Of a DNA stretch of 64,000 nucleotides, positions 55,547 through 64,000 are shown piece after piece. The DNA comes from Pseudopyrenochaeta lycopersici. Lineage: Eukaryota; Ascomycota; Dothideomycetes; Pleosporales; Pseudopyrenochaetaceae. The translations under genes and the position numbers were made by a program. The notes under the pieces are model-generated. The model saw nothing but the letters and a program-made list of their open reading frames with translations. It had not been told where the DNA came from and ran no database searches. Location of the stretch: positions 372,001 through 436,000 of the forward strand of contig NHZP01000027.1 in NCBI GenBank assembly GCA_003313425.1, written 5' to 3'. Positions within the stretch are counted from its first letter, which is position 1. The number at the start of each line of letters is the position of its first letter.

Positions 55547-56712
55547 ATGGCACAATTTTCACCACTCTCGACCCCGTTGCGGCTGAAGGGATATGTGGAT
55601 ACTGTAAGGGACCTTCGAACGTACCCGCACCTGGATAAGATTGAGCTAACCGTAAAGTTGGTGGTCTGGACCATGGTCGGGGTGTCGCTGCCATTTGTTC
55701 TGCTTCGACTGTACACACGCTGGAGAAGCTTTCGAAGACTCTTTTGGGATGACTTTTTTGTCGTGCTTGCTTGGGTGTTCCTCATGATCATCGCGGTATT
55801 AGGGATTGTGTTTCGGGATGATACGCGCGAGGTTCGATCGGTTCTGAGCGGCGAAAAATGGCCACCTTCAGCACAATTTCCCGCTAGCTTCGAGCGATCC
55901 CTTCGAGTTAGCGTGGCTATGGTCATCCTATTCTACACCAGTTTATGGTCGATCAAAATTGGATTCCTCATCTTTTTTAGTCGCCTCGGCACCCGTAAAA
56001 TACGGAGCTTGAAGATACAGTGGTACCTGGTTTTCACTATCACACTACTCAGCTATGTGGCTTGTTTTCTAGTCCTGCCATTCAAATGCTTAGGCGGATC
56101 TTTCTCGGGCCTCATTGCAGAGCGATGTGACCGAGGAAACCGAGCAATCATTAGTCTTGCTGTAGGATGTGCATTGGACATTCTGGACGATCTCTTGGGT
56201 GAGCCACGACTCAGCAAGTCAGAGAAACGAGTGATATGTTCTAACGATCGCTATAGTGCTGTCAATCCCGTTTACCATCCTATGGCAGGTGCGGTTGGCG
56301 TTAAAACAAAAGTTAGTGCTTTTTGGTATATTCTCTCTCGTGCTCATCACGATTGGGTTCGCTGTGGTTCGGGCGAAAATGAGCATAACACGTCAAACGG
56401 AGGGTCCAATGGTTGACATGGCTTGGAATCTGATATGGGGCTCACTCGAAGCCGGCATCGGTATGTGCCAGTTTTTGCAATTAGATATGACTAATTCTAA
56501 CTGGACATATGGCTATAATTATCGCATGCATATGCTCATTCCGCTCTTTATTCACTCGACGTCCACAACCAAACCGATATCAAGGCTTTGTGCCTAACCG
56601 CGAACCAACTCATGTGTCTCAGTCAGACACCGAGCTGCAATGGCCGGGCCCTCGTCCGTCAGAGTCCATATCCGGCCGTAGCACTGTTACCAGTTTCGAA
56701 AATTCAATATAA
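55547..56712 (+). CDS. Rhodopsin-domain (PF20684-type) integral membrane protein, last splice site doubtful
   Basis: Exon 1 55547-56198 starts MAQFSPLSTPLRLKGYVDTV. Membrane segments include VWTMVGVSLPFVLLRLYTRW, FFVVLAWVFLMIIAVLGIVF and LFYTSLWSIKIGFLIFFSRL, the conserved 'DD....AW......' and 'LWS.K..FL.FF.RL' marks of this fungal family. A 58-bp intron (56199-56256: GTGAGC, CTAAC, TATAG) joins to exon 2 (56257-56460: VLSIPFTILWQVRLALKQKL). A third exon should begin at 56513 (AIIIACICSFRSLFTRR) and run to 56712. Its intron has donor GTATGT and branch CTAAC but ends GG, not AG, and no usable AG lies nearby. The gene may have lost this site or use a rare one. Function unknown; related proteins lie in many fungal effector and secondary-metabolite regions. 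Confidence 0.65.
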
Positions 56713-56819
56713 CTTTTCTATAATGACGATATCTCCCGACATTCGAAAATCTCCTTGTGACAAGCATTCTTATATCCATCGGCCGATACCAGTAGAAGCA
56801 GTATAACGAAGGAATATCG
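56713..56819. other. Junction between rhodopsin-domain gene and transposase fragment
   Basis: About 100 bp without recognisable features. Confidence 0.4.
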
Positions 56820-57298
56820 ATGTGCCCACGCCTCCAGCACCAGAGGACACCCCGTGGGAATCCAAAACACCAAGCAACGCCCGCGAGATAGAGGCTCAAT
56901 CAACGCTTACTCGCGATCGCGTTTAGATGCATAAGAGCTACTCGCCTGCTTCTATTATTGAAATGCTTGATCAGTTCAAAAAAGGCGCTGAGATGATACT
57001 GCATTCACGGGTGCTACTAGCTGCCCGAGTCGTAGACCTTGAGAAGGCAAATAAGGCTGTATCAAATCGTAAACCACGCAAAAAGAAGCGGATTCAGAAG
57101 GGATGGAACCTTTCAAAGGCAGAGGCAGATAAATTGCTTACCCCAGGGGACGTTGAGGCACAGCTTAAGGGGGAAACGCGCGAAGGTAAGGCCCGAACAG
57201 TTGCAGGCAGAGGGCGCAAAAGACAATGCAAAAGCTGCGGACGGACAGGACATAACTCGTGCACGTGTAAGAAAGATACTGTAGATACTAAGGAATAA
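56820..57298 (+). pseudogene. Fot1/pogo transposase C-terminal fragment with zinc knuckle
   Basis: The plus strand reads VPTPPAPEDTPWESKTPSNA, REIEAQSTLTRDRV, a stop, then from 56927 ASIIEMLDQFKKGAEMILHS, a Lys/Arg-rich stretch and a C-terminal CKSCGRTGHNSCTC knuckle. This is the tail of one Fot1-type lineage (the element at 59302-61132 ends the same way, RRCSNCEKTGHNVRTC). The catalytic domain is gone. Composition is normal and not RIP-mutated, so the truncation was not caused by RIP. Confidence 0.75.
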
Positions 57299-58409
57299 TT
57301 TATTGTCCTACTTAATGTAGTAGCTTGTTGTGGTGTTAAGTTATTCGCATGCAAAGGGGCATAATCTTCGTAAAGTTGTCAGCTTGGTTGCCGTTCACGT
57401 TATTTCGATTGCTCAGAATTGTGCTGAAGTCTTATTCCACCGTCGGCCGCCCTTGAGACACCTGGCTGGCAACCAGGAAGTGCGAAATCCATCTGCTGCG
57501 ATGGTGTTTCTGAAGCAGGTGAAATTTTGTGGAGGTGCGTGGCATTGTGAAAGTGCAGCCTACCCGAGCCTTTATTTTGTTGCCATAACTGGTTACCAAG
57601 GTGACAAAGCTACTTCCACTTGGTTTGTTTATCTTCAAACCAGACATGGTTTAAACAGCTAGGGTTTAGAGAGTTGACAAAGTTAGACCGATACATGACC
57701 AGAGTTGCTAACCTTATTCAAGTGTGTCACAGTGTAGATTATGGCCCGTGGCAGCCTTAATTAGGGACCAGTATAGTCGGTCAATTGATTGTTAGCAACT
57801 CTGTGCATGAATATGGACCAATTTTACAAAACCTGGTAAAGAATAGTAAATTATTGGAGCATGCGATCGATGTATGAGTCAGTTCCTGGCTATCGGATTC
57901 CCGCTTGAGCCGAGACAATTTCCATTCCCGTTACGGGTCTGGACGCCTTGGCATTCACCCTAATGTCTCAAACTGTACTGAGCCAACCATGCAAGGGACT
58001 ATAATCTTTCTGGTGGTTAGGCGGTAGCAGAGAGCATATCAGTTATTTATAGAAATGTGGCCCTGGGGAGGGTAACCTTTCCGCCGGTGAGGGTTAGAAG
58101 GATAAATTGATTGCGATTCCCGACGCAGATGTCGCATTGGACAAGAAATAAAATTACAAGACACGGTTGCCGGTGGTGAGTTCTTCTCCTCCCTTCTATA
58201 ATTTACCCGAATATTTATTCGTGTTTTAGGGCCTCGTTGAGAATTCCATCACATAGCTAACATTGACAGCACCGCCGATCTCAACCTCCACATTGCTGCC
58301 TAGCTCGCAAACCGTCTTGAAAACTTCGCAATCCGGAATCCCTCCACAATAATCAAGTAACCTGGACCGCATCATAAAATACGTCGCCATAAGCGCCCTC
58401 TACTTCACA
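57299..58409. other. Intergenic, with one imperfect inverted repeat
   Basis: An imperfect inverted repeat brackets about 120 bp: ATGACCAGAGTTGCTAACC (57694-57712) and GTTAGCAACTCTGTGCATGA (57790-57809). It may be a small MITE. The right part is the promoter of the thioesterase gene. No gene seen. Confidence 0.45.
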
Positions 58410-59075
58410 ATGTCCGCCGTCCCAGCCGTCTCCGATGCCGCATCCACAGCACGGGACCTAGTAAATCCTCCAGCAGGAGAAGAAAACCTCAAACTCTTCC
58501 CTCCTTGCACCGAAGAAGCCGCCACGATAGACAAACTCATCTTGGAACACCCACTCACGAAGTCTCTAATCGAGGATAAGAAATACATTGCTTCAAGGCC
58601 GCACCTCAAGCTTCCGCTTGCGCTACGGAATCAAATCTTGACGGCAGGGACACTATTAGGACCAGATAAGATAACAGTCCCACCCTTCCAATTCTCAACC
58701 GCAGATGGCAGCACCTTCGTCTCCCTCCAATACCTCGGCACCGCTCTCTGCGGCCATCCGGGCATAGTCCACGGTGGCTTACTCGCAACACTCCTCGATG
58801 AAGGAACAGGTCTGTGCTGCTTCCCCGCTCTCCCAAATAAAGTAGCTGTTACCGCGAGCTTGAAGGTGGATTACAAGAAGCCGGTTATAGCGGGGCAGAT
58901 TGTTGTCTTGAAGGCGGAGACGATGAAGGTCGAGGGGCGGAAGGCGTGGGTGAAAGGCTGGTTAGAGACACTGGTCGAAGAGAGCAAAGGAGAGAAACCC
59001 GTTGTGCTATGTGAAGCTGAGGCACTGTTTATTGAGCCAAAGCAGGTTACAAATCTGAGGAGGGCTGCGATATAA
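58410..59075 (+). CDS. Hotdog-fold thioesterase superfamily protein (221 residues)
   Basis: An intact single-exon ORF from ATG 58410. The block GHPGIVHGGLLATLLDEGTG (residues 115-134) is the PaaI/THEM-type thioesterase signature, with the HGG turn at 121-123 and Asp130/Glu131 on the following helix as likely catalytic residues. Downstream LKVDYKKPVIAGQIVVLKAE matches the central hotdog strands. The ~65-residue N-terminal extension (PPCTEEAATIDKLILEHPLT) is common in fungal members. The enzyme presumably hydrolyses an acyl-CoA; the acyl chain is unknown. No targeting peptide is obvious. Codon use is that of a normal host gene and there is no RIP, although a transposon starts 226 bp downstream. 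Confidence 0.9.
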   Translation: MSAVPAVSDAASTARDLVNPPAGEENLKLFPPCTEEAATIDKLILEHPLTKSLIEDKKYIASRPHLKLPLALRNQILTAGTLLGPDKITVPPFQFSTADGSTFVSLQYLGTALCGHPGIVHGGLLATLLDEGTGLCCFPALPNKVAVTASLKVDYKKPVIAGQIVVLKAETMKVEGRKAWVKGWLETLVEESKGEKPVVLCEAEALFIEPKQVTNLRRAAI

Positions 59076-59301
59076 TCGGGGCGATTGGAATACTGAGCAT
59101 CAGCAACGGCCTTCTAGATGATTGGATATCTCTAAGGGTGCTTGGTTTTGAGAGATTTTGTATGGGATAATTGAACGGGTTATATTTAGTAGTAGATCAC
59201 TAGATATCTTAGAGATGAAATTTAACGTCCCCGACTATATGGTTTAGTTGCAGACTCAGCGTACTTTCATGAGGCCCTACTGAGCGACGAAAAAACAACT
59301 A

Positions 59302-61132
59302 ACGTGGATTATCAGCATTTGGACCATGTCAGCGCTTGGATCACTTTTCCCCCACGTCGCACCTCCCAACTTCAACACGCGATTGCTCCACAACAACAAA
59401 TGGCAACTCAATCAAAAGAAGCCAGGATCGTCCTAGCCATCGAAGTGATCAAATCGTCCAAGAAAGTATCAATACGACGCGCGGCACGGCTCTACAACGT
59501 ACCATATTCCTCCCTCCGCAACAGAATGACGGGCAGGGCGCCGGTGAAAGAATTTCGACCGAAATCCCATAATTTGGATGCAATTGAAGAGGAGGTCATT
59601 GCTCGGTATATACTAGACCTAGATTATCGAGGATCTCGTCCCCGGCTCGAGGATGTACAAGATATGGCCAACTACATCCTCGCATCGCGTGGGAAGCGAC
59701 TCGTCGGCGAGCTCTGGGCGCATCGCTTCGTGAAACGTACCCCAGAGCTAAACACGCGTTTTCACGTTCTTACGACTTCCAGGGGGCTCTTTGTGAAGAT
59801 TCGAAGCTTATCGAAGACTAGTTCCGACTTGTGATGAACATGAAAGCCAAGTACAGCATACAAGATGGCGACACGTGGAACTTCGACGAAACGGGCTTCA
59901 TGACGGGCATCATCTGCGGCTGTATGGTTGTAACTCGGTCCGATCGGAAGGGCAAAGGCAAAAAAGTGCAGCCAGGTAACCAAGAATGGGGTACAGCGAT
60001 CGCACCTTCCCCCATTTCTGGTAGTTCAAGGCTCTTACCACCTCGCCAATTGGTATATCGAGGGCGGTCTACCACGCTCCTGGGTGATCAAACCCACAAA
60101 TAACGGGCGGAACAACAATGAGACTGGCTTGGAATGGATCAAACATTTCGACAAACATACCGCAAGTTCGACAAAAGGCGCGTACCGGCTGTTAGTGCTA
60201 GACTGACACGAGAGCCATACGTTGGCTGAGTTTGAGGCTTATTGCAAGTCTCATAACATTGTGACCATCTGTCTCCCTCCACACTCGTCACATCTGACCC
60301 AGCCGCTTATTGTTGGATGTTTCAGTGTCTTGAAGCGCTTGTATGGTTATGAGATTGATGTGTTCGTCAAGTCCCACATCAACCATATCACCAAGGTCAA
60401 GTTCTATTTGGCCTTCCACAATGCTTATATCAAGCCTATGATGGCAGAAAACATCATGGCTGGGTTCCGTGGTGCTGGTTTAGTCCTCCATAATCCTCAG
60501 GCGGTCCTCTCAAAGCTGGATGTCAAGTTACAGACGCCTACCCCTACTACCCCCTGCGGCAGATGCCGACCCTTGGGTCTCTCAGACGCCACACAATCCA
60601 ACAGAAGCCCTCTTACAGACTGACTATGTGCAATTCAAGATCACTAGTTATCAAGGAAGCTCGCCAACCATGATATTTAATAGAGTCGGTTAAATGGCCA
60701 AGGGTATGGAGACATTAGGGCATACAGTCACCCTCCTGACTGAAGAGAACACCCTTCGGAAAGTAAATAACTCACTAAGCAAGCGTCGAAGGGCAAAAAA
60801 GACACGTCTCCAGCAAGGAAAGACACTCAGTATAGAGGATGCAGAAGGTATACTAGCTTAGAGAGACGCAGAAGCTCAGGCAAAGGCAGATAAGCGATCT
60901 GGGGGTGGTGCTGGAGAAGCGGTTCCGTCAACTTCGCGACGATGTAGCAATTGCGAAAAGACCGGACATAATGTAAGAACCTGTCGAGCTAATTTAGAGA
61001 CTTAGCTAAGTCTAGCAGTAGGTAGTTTCAATTTATTTAATGCGTTGTGGTTGTTTAATTGGAGTTGGGAGGTGCGACGTGGGGGAAAAGTAATCCAAGT
61101 GCTGACATGGTCCAAATACTGATAATCCACGT
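59302..61132 (+). mobile_element. Fot1/pogo-type transposon, GC-normal but inactivated
   Basis: Inverted repeats of about 75 bp (ACGTGGATTATCAGCATTTG... and its near-perfect complement at 61059-61132). TA precedes the left end, CA follows the right. From 59401 the transposase reads ARIVLAIEVIKSSKKVSIRR and AARLYNVPYSSLRNRMTGRA (helix-turn-helix), and 59701-59760 the CENP-B-like WAHRFVKRTPELNTR. A shift follows; then KAKYSIQDGDTWNFDETGFM (first catalytic Asp), LVLD-stop-HESH (second Asp, Trp codon now TGA), and LPPHSSHLTQPLIVGCFSVL, where the usual third catalytic Asp of QPLDVGCF is Ile. The end has a zinc knuckle (CSNCEKTGHNVRTC). At least two frameshifts. No AT-rich RIP pattern. Confidence 0.85.
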
Positions 61133-61303
61133 CAATAGAAGAGATATCAGATAACACCCTGGTGGTTAGTCTGTCGAATAACCTAAAATAACAGATATGA
61201 AGGGTTTAACAGGGCTATGTGGAGCTTTTTTGCATGGATTTTCACCCAATCAGCATTGCCAAGACTTTCGATGGTTATAACCGTTATAACCATCGTATTG
61301 GTA
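61133..61303. other. Short spacer, no gene
   Basis: Contains GGTTATAACCGTTATAACC (61273-61291), similar to motifs at 23995-24100. Confidence 0.4.
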
Positions 61304-61540
61304 TGAGAACTCTAATACTGTGGCGCATGTGACGCAAGTCTCAATAGACTGGAAATTATCTCTATTTGAGAAATCTCTGTCTCTTTCTACAGAGCGCAAT
61401 CTACTCCTTTATATCTACGGCCTTTAACTCCAGCTCTTCGCTCTAGCCGACAGTCAACCCGATATTCTCAGTCTCACCGAATGTCTAAAATTTCGGCCTC
61501 TCCGATCAGATATCGCCGTACTTTGTAGACCTGCCAATAC
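61304..61540 (+). repeat. Repeat Z, LTR-like (copy 2, uninterrupted)
   Basis: Begins TGAGAACTCTAATACTGTGG and runs to GTAGACCTGCCAATACA. It matches 27550-27766 plus 29407-29421 on the other strand. The TG start and CA-like end suggest an LTR, but I found no target duplication. At 61318-61320 it has the uninterrupted site where a Tc1 element sits in copy 1. Confidence 0.6.
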
Positions 61541-62628
61541 ATCGAAGAGAAACCTGTTGAAGCAAGTGATTGTATTGTTATTATCTGAGAGGCGGGATGC
61601 CTCATATATATGTACGTGTGTATCCAGCACCTGTTACATGTATGCTTCAGCCACCGTGTGTCAAAAACTTGGAAGTGTAAGACTCTACGACAGCAAGCGC
61701 ATCACCAATAGGAGCCATCGTTGTTGTGCTGTGAGGTTACGCGAACATGCGCACTACGCGCACAGACACGGTAGCACTCAAAACATACGAGCTCCTTCGT
61801 ACATAGCGGCTGTCTGTTTGTGTGGATGATCTTCAGCCTTGTCCGCCACAAATTTCAGCCGTGCAAGCCACCGTACGCCTGTCACATTCTGTGACCGCTG
61901 TCGAAAGGAATCAGTGTCGCTTGAATAAGCGATGTGGCGCACAATAAGCGCAAGCATGTCTGAGGTGGAGGGTTGACCTATTCTCTAATTCGCTTTGCAT
62001 TTATAAATACATTGATGCTGGACCACAAAAGCACCTTGACGTTGCCATTGCGATGCAACTCTTCAGCCCCGTCACCCGGAAACTATGCTCACTTTTATTT
62101 TATAATTGAAGAACAGTTCGATGAGGAGCTCATTGCTGCTTGCGGCTTGATGAAAATACATCCGATGCGCGCTGCCAGACTAACGATAACATTTACGAGC
62201 ACGCAATCTAAGGGACAGTTCATCGAGCCTGCGATTGCCCCCACACGGCCGCACCGGATCCTGCCGCCCTGACATGGGTCGACACGAACATGTCGTCAGC
62301 TCGTTCAAGATTTCCAACTCCGTCGAGGTGTGCTTCGATTCTGAGCATCCCGATTCCAGCCACATGGCTCATCTCAGCCAGTTATCTGCAGGTCCATATG
62401 CGAACTAGCTGGGGGCTAATTGTTACTGACGGAATGACAGAGGGCGGAATGTTGCACGCGATGAGGCTCAATTGCGGCAATGTGGTATAAAGCCACCCTC
62501 TGCCTCTGGTGCGTAGCATCAAATGATACATACACGAATAGCATGACTTCGGTGGCTTGACGCCATCGCCTTGCATCAACTCCAGATCGGGCATCCAATC
62601 GTTCCAGAAGCAGCATCGTCGTGCAATC
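61541..62628. other. 5' flank of the HET gene, no gene recognised
   Basis: GC-balanced. Contains GTTACGCGAACATGCGCACTACGCG-like text at 61737-61762 shared with 18400-18440. Short ORFs show no domain. Confidence 0.45.
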
Positions 62629-64000
62629 ATGGTCGCAAGCCCTCCAAACGGCACACCTTCCGAGGAAATTCCACGCGAAATCCGGTCGGCACTTCTTGAA
62701 TATGACGACAGCAAAAATGAGGGCACCGAAGCATACCAATACGCCGCACTTCCACCGGACAGAAAGCGAATCCGTCTTCTACGTCTCTATCCTGGCGTTC
62801 TAAGAAGCCCCCAAGTACTGTGTAAATTGTTTGAAGCCGAGTTTGTTGCAGGAAAAGCACTACCCATGATCATTGGACCTGACGGCCTCCTGACTAATAA
62901 AAGTGTGGAGTATGAGGCATTGTCATGGAGATGGGGCGATGAAGAAAACAGCGAGTATGCAATCATGATACGGAACGACAACAGAATGTACAAGAAGAGA
63001 GTATCACAGACACTGGGTCTCGCGTTGAAGTACCTCAGACGTGCTGAAGACCGAATCTTGTGGATTGACGCTATCTGCATCAATCAAAAAGACAAAGAAG
63101 AGCGAAGTTACCAGGTTTCAATGATGTCGCTTGTTTATACGCGCGCACTACAAGTCTGTGTCTGGCTCGGGGAAGATGATGAGAACAGCCAAAAAGCGTT
63201 CAAATTCATCCGAGAGGACATCAGCCACCTCAAAGATTTCGATCGACTTTGCAATGATCAACGGCACGCTCCAAAGTGGCGGGCTTTCGTTGGACTGATG
63301 CAACGCGACTGGTTTTCTCGCCGTTGGGTGGTACAAGAGATTGCCCTTGCGCCTACAGCAAGTGTCTATTGCGGGACTGATGAGCTGGAATGGCGAGAGC
63401 TGGCGATAGCAGTAGAGTTGTTTGTTGAGGTGGAGACTGCGACCCACCGACTCTCAGAGTTATTAAGAAAAGACGACAAGTCACGCGTGGTTCCGAATTT
63501 GTTCGAACACGTCTCTGAGCTGGGTGCCAGTCTCCTCATCAACGCTACTGCGAGAATCTTTAGAGAGTACCAAAGACGCGACCAGATCATCAGAGGAACA
63601 GGTCGCAGTTCCTTGCTCAGCCTCGAATACCTGGTCACAAGCTTGTCAATCTTCGACTGCGGCCGACCACACGACTCGGTATACGCATTGATCGCTATCG
63701 CAAGGGACGCATCCCCGACTCCGCCTACTTCAATCAAGCAAAAGAGACAACAGGCCCTCATTGCGCAAGTCTTCGGCGACCAATTAGAGAAAAAGCCATA
63801 TCTGCTCGATTACAACAGTCCATATCCTGATGTCTGTCAGGAGTTCGTCAAGTTTTGCATCGAGAGGTGTGCTAAAGTGGACCCACTGCAAGCTTTGGAT
63901 GTTCTCTGCCGGCCTTGGGCGAAGGATTGGCGGCCTGGAGAAGTCAAAGTCGATGAAGACAAGCGGTCGCCGCATAACACAAAAGCAGATATTACCAGAC
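62629..64000 (+). CDS. HET-domain (heterokaryon incompatibility) protein, 5' part
   Basis: An open frame from ATG 62629 with no stop to the window end (457 codons, incomplete). Residues 95-105 YEALSWRWGDE, 144-153 LWIDAICINQ and on through QVSMMSLVYTRALQVCVWLG are the first conserved blocks of the HET domain (PF06985). RRWVVQEIALA (231-241) is the closing block. A preceding segment (YAALPPDRKRIRLLRLYPG) is the usual lead-in of HET-6/HET-E-type proteins. These proteins take part in non-self recognition and cell death after hyphal fusion. The C terminus, where partner or repeat domains would lie, is outside the window. The gene is intact so far, with normal composition. No STAND or lipase-like partner gene lies upstream in the window. 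Confidence 0.92.
   Translation, partial: MVASPPNGTPSEEIPREIRSALLEYDDSKNEGTEAYQYAALPPDRKRIRLLRLYPGVLRSPQVLCKLFEAEFVAGKALPMIIGPDGLLTNKSVEYEALSWRWGDEENSEYAIMIRNDNRMYKKRVSQTLGLALKYLRRAEDRILWIDAICINQKDKEERSYQVSMMSLVYTRALQVCVWLGEDDENSQKAFKFIREDISHLKDFDRLCNDQRHAPKWRAFVGLMQRDWFSRRWVVQEIALAPTASVYCGTDELEWRELAIAVELFVEVETATHRLSELLRKDDKSRVVPNLFEHVSELGASLLINATARIFREYQRRDQIIRGTGRSSLLSLEYLVTSLSIFDCGRPHDSVYALIAIARDASPTPPTSIKQKRQQALIAQVFGDQLEKKPYLLDYNSPYPDVCQEFVKFCIERCAKVDPLQALDVLCRPWAKDWRPGEVKVDEDKRSPHNTKADITR

Overview
The window looks like a piece of a filamentous ascomycete genome (Pezizomycotina, most likely a Dothideomycete/Pleosporales type). The signs are short GT-AG introns of about 48-80 bp, some with CTAAC/TACTAAC-like branch sites; gene families typical of these fungi (RTA1, PF20684-type rhodopsin-domain membrane protein, HET domain, C2H2 plus Zn2Cys6 regulator, PKS product-template domain, SMP domain); and long AT-rich blocks of transposons carrying the TAG/TAA-rich decay of repeat-induced point mutation (RIP). 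Two kinds of sequence alternate: AT-rich transposon graveyards (about 1-13.5, 19.5-21.8, 25.4-29.9, 34.0-40.2, 45.0-47.8 and 50.1-51.7 kb) and GC-balanced islands with real genes or recent relics.

Layout. 1-13.3 kb is a nest: a Ty3/Gypsy element (minus strand, left LTR cut by the window edge) sits inside a Tc1-type element, which also holds a complete Fot1/pogo element with TA duplications. Then come a hAT-type MITE (8-bp target duplication) containing a second, foldback hAT MITE (also 8-bp duplication), and a second copy of the Tc1 element. 13.5-19.5 kb is GC-balanced and holds an alpha-galactosidase-like relic, a three-exon gene of unknown function, and a mosaic of a DNA-ligase-like relic, a Copia fragment and a hAT fragment. 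19.5-21.8 kb is a decayed hAT transposase. 22-25 kb holds an intact 82-residue Ser/Tyr-rich gene, a foldback MITE, Fot1 and hAT tails, and an SMP-domain gene cut off by an LTR. 25.4-29.9 kb is another nest of Tc1, MITE and Fot1 fragments with a solo Gypsy LTR. 30.1-34.0 kb contains two broken transcription-factor genes. 34.27-39.71 kb is a full-length Ty1/Copia element with near-identical 123-bp LTRs, inserted in a segment whose uninterrupted duplicate lies at 50.9-52.3 kb.

The GC-balanced right part carries a free-standing polyketide product-template (PT) domain ORF (43.65-44.72 kb), a hAT relic with a CACGTG-rich solo LTR (45-47.8 kb), a dienelactone-hydrolase-family gene, an RTA1 gene, a rhodopsin-domain gene with a doubtful splice site, a hotdog thioesterase gene, a GC-normal but inactive Fot1 element, and the 5' part of a HET-domain gene that runs off the window.

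No operon-like or cluster logic links the host genes. They look like single survivors between transposon blocks. I recognised no rRNA, tRNA or CRISPR. The most informative structures are the nested insertions with readable target duplications, two paralogous empty sites that prove insertions, a MITE whose removal restores a transposase frame, the PT-only ORF, and the contrast between near-intact Copia LTRs and a stop-filled interior.
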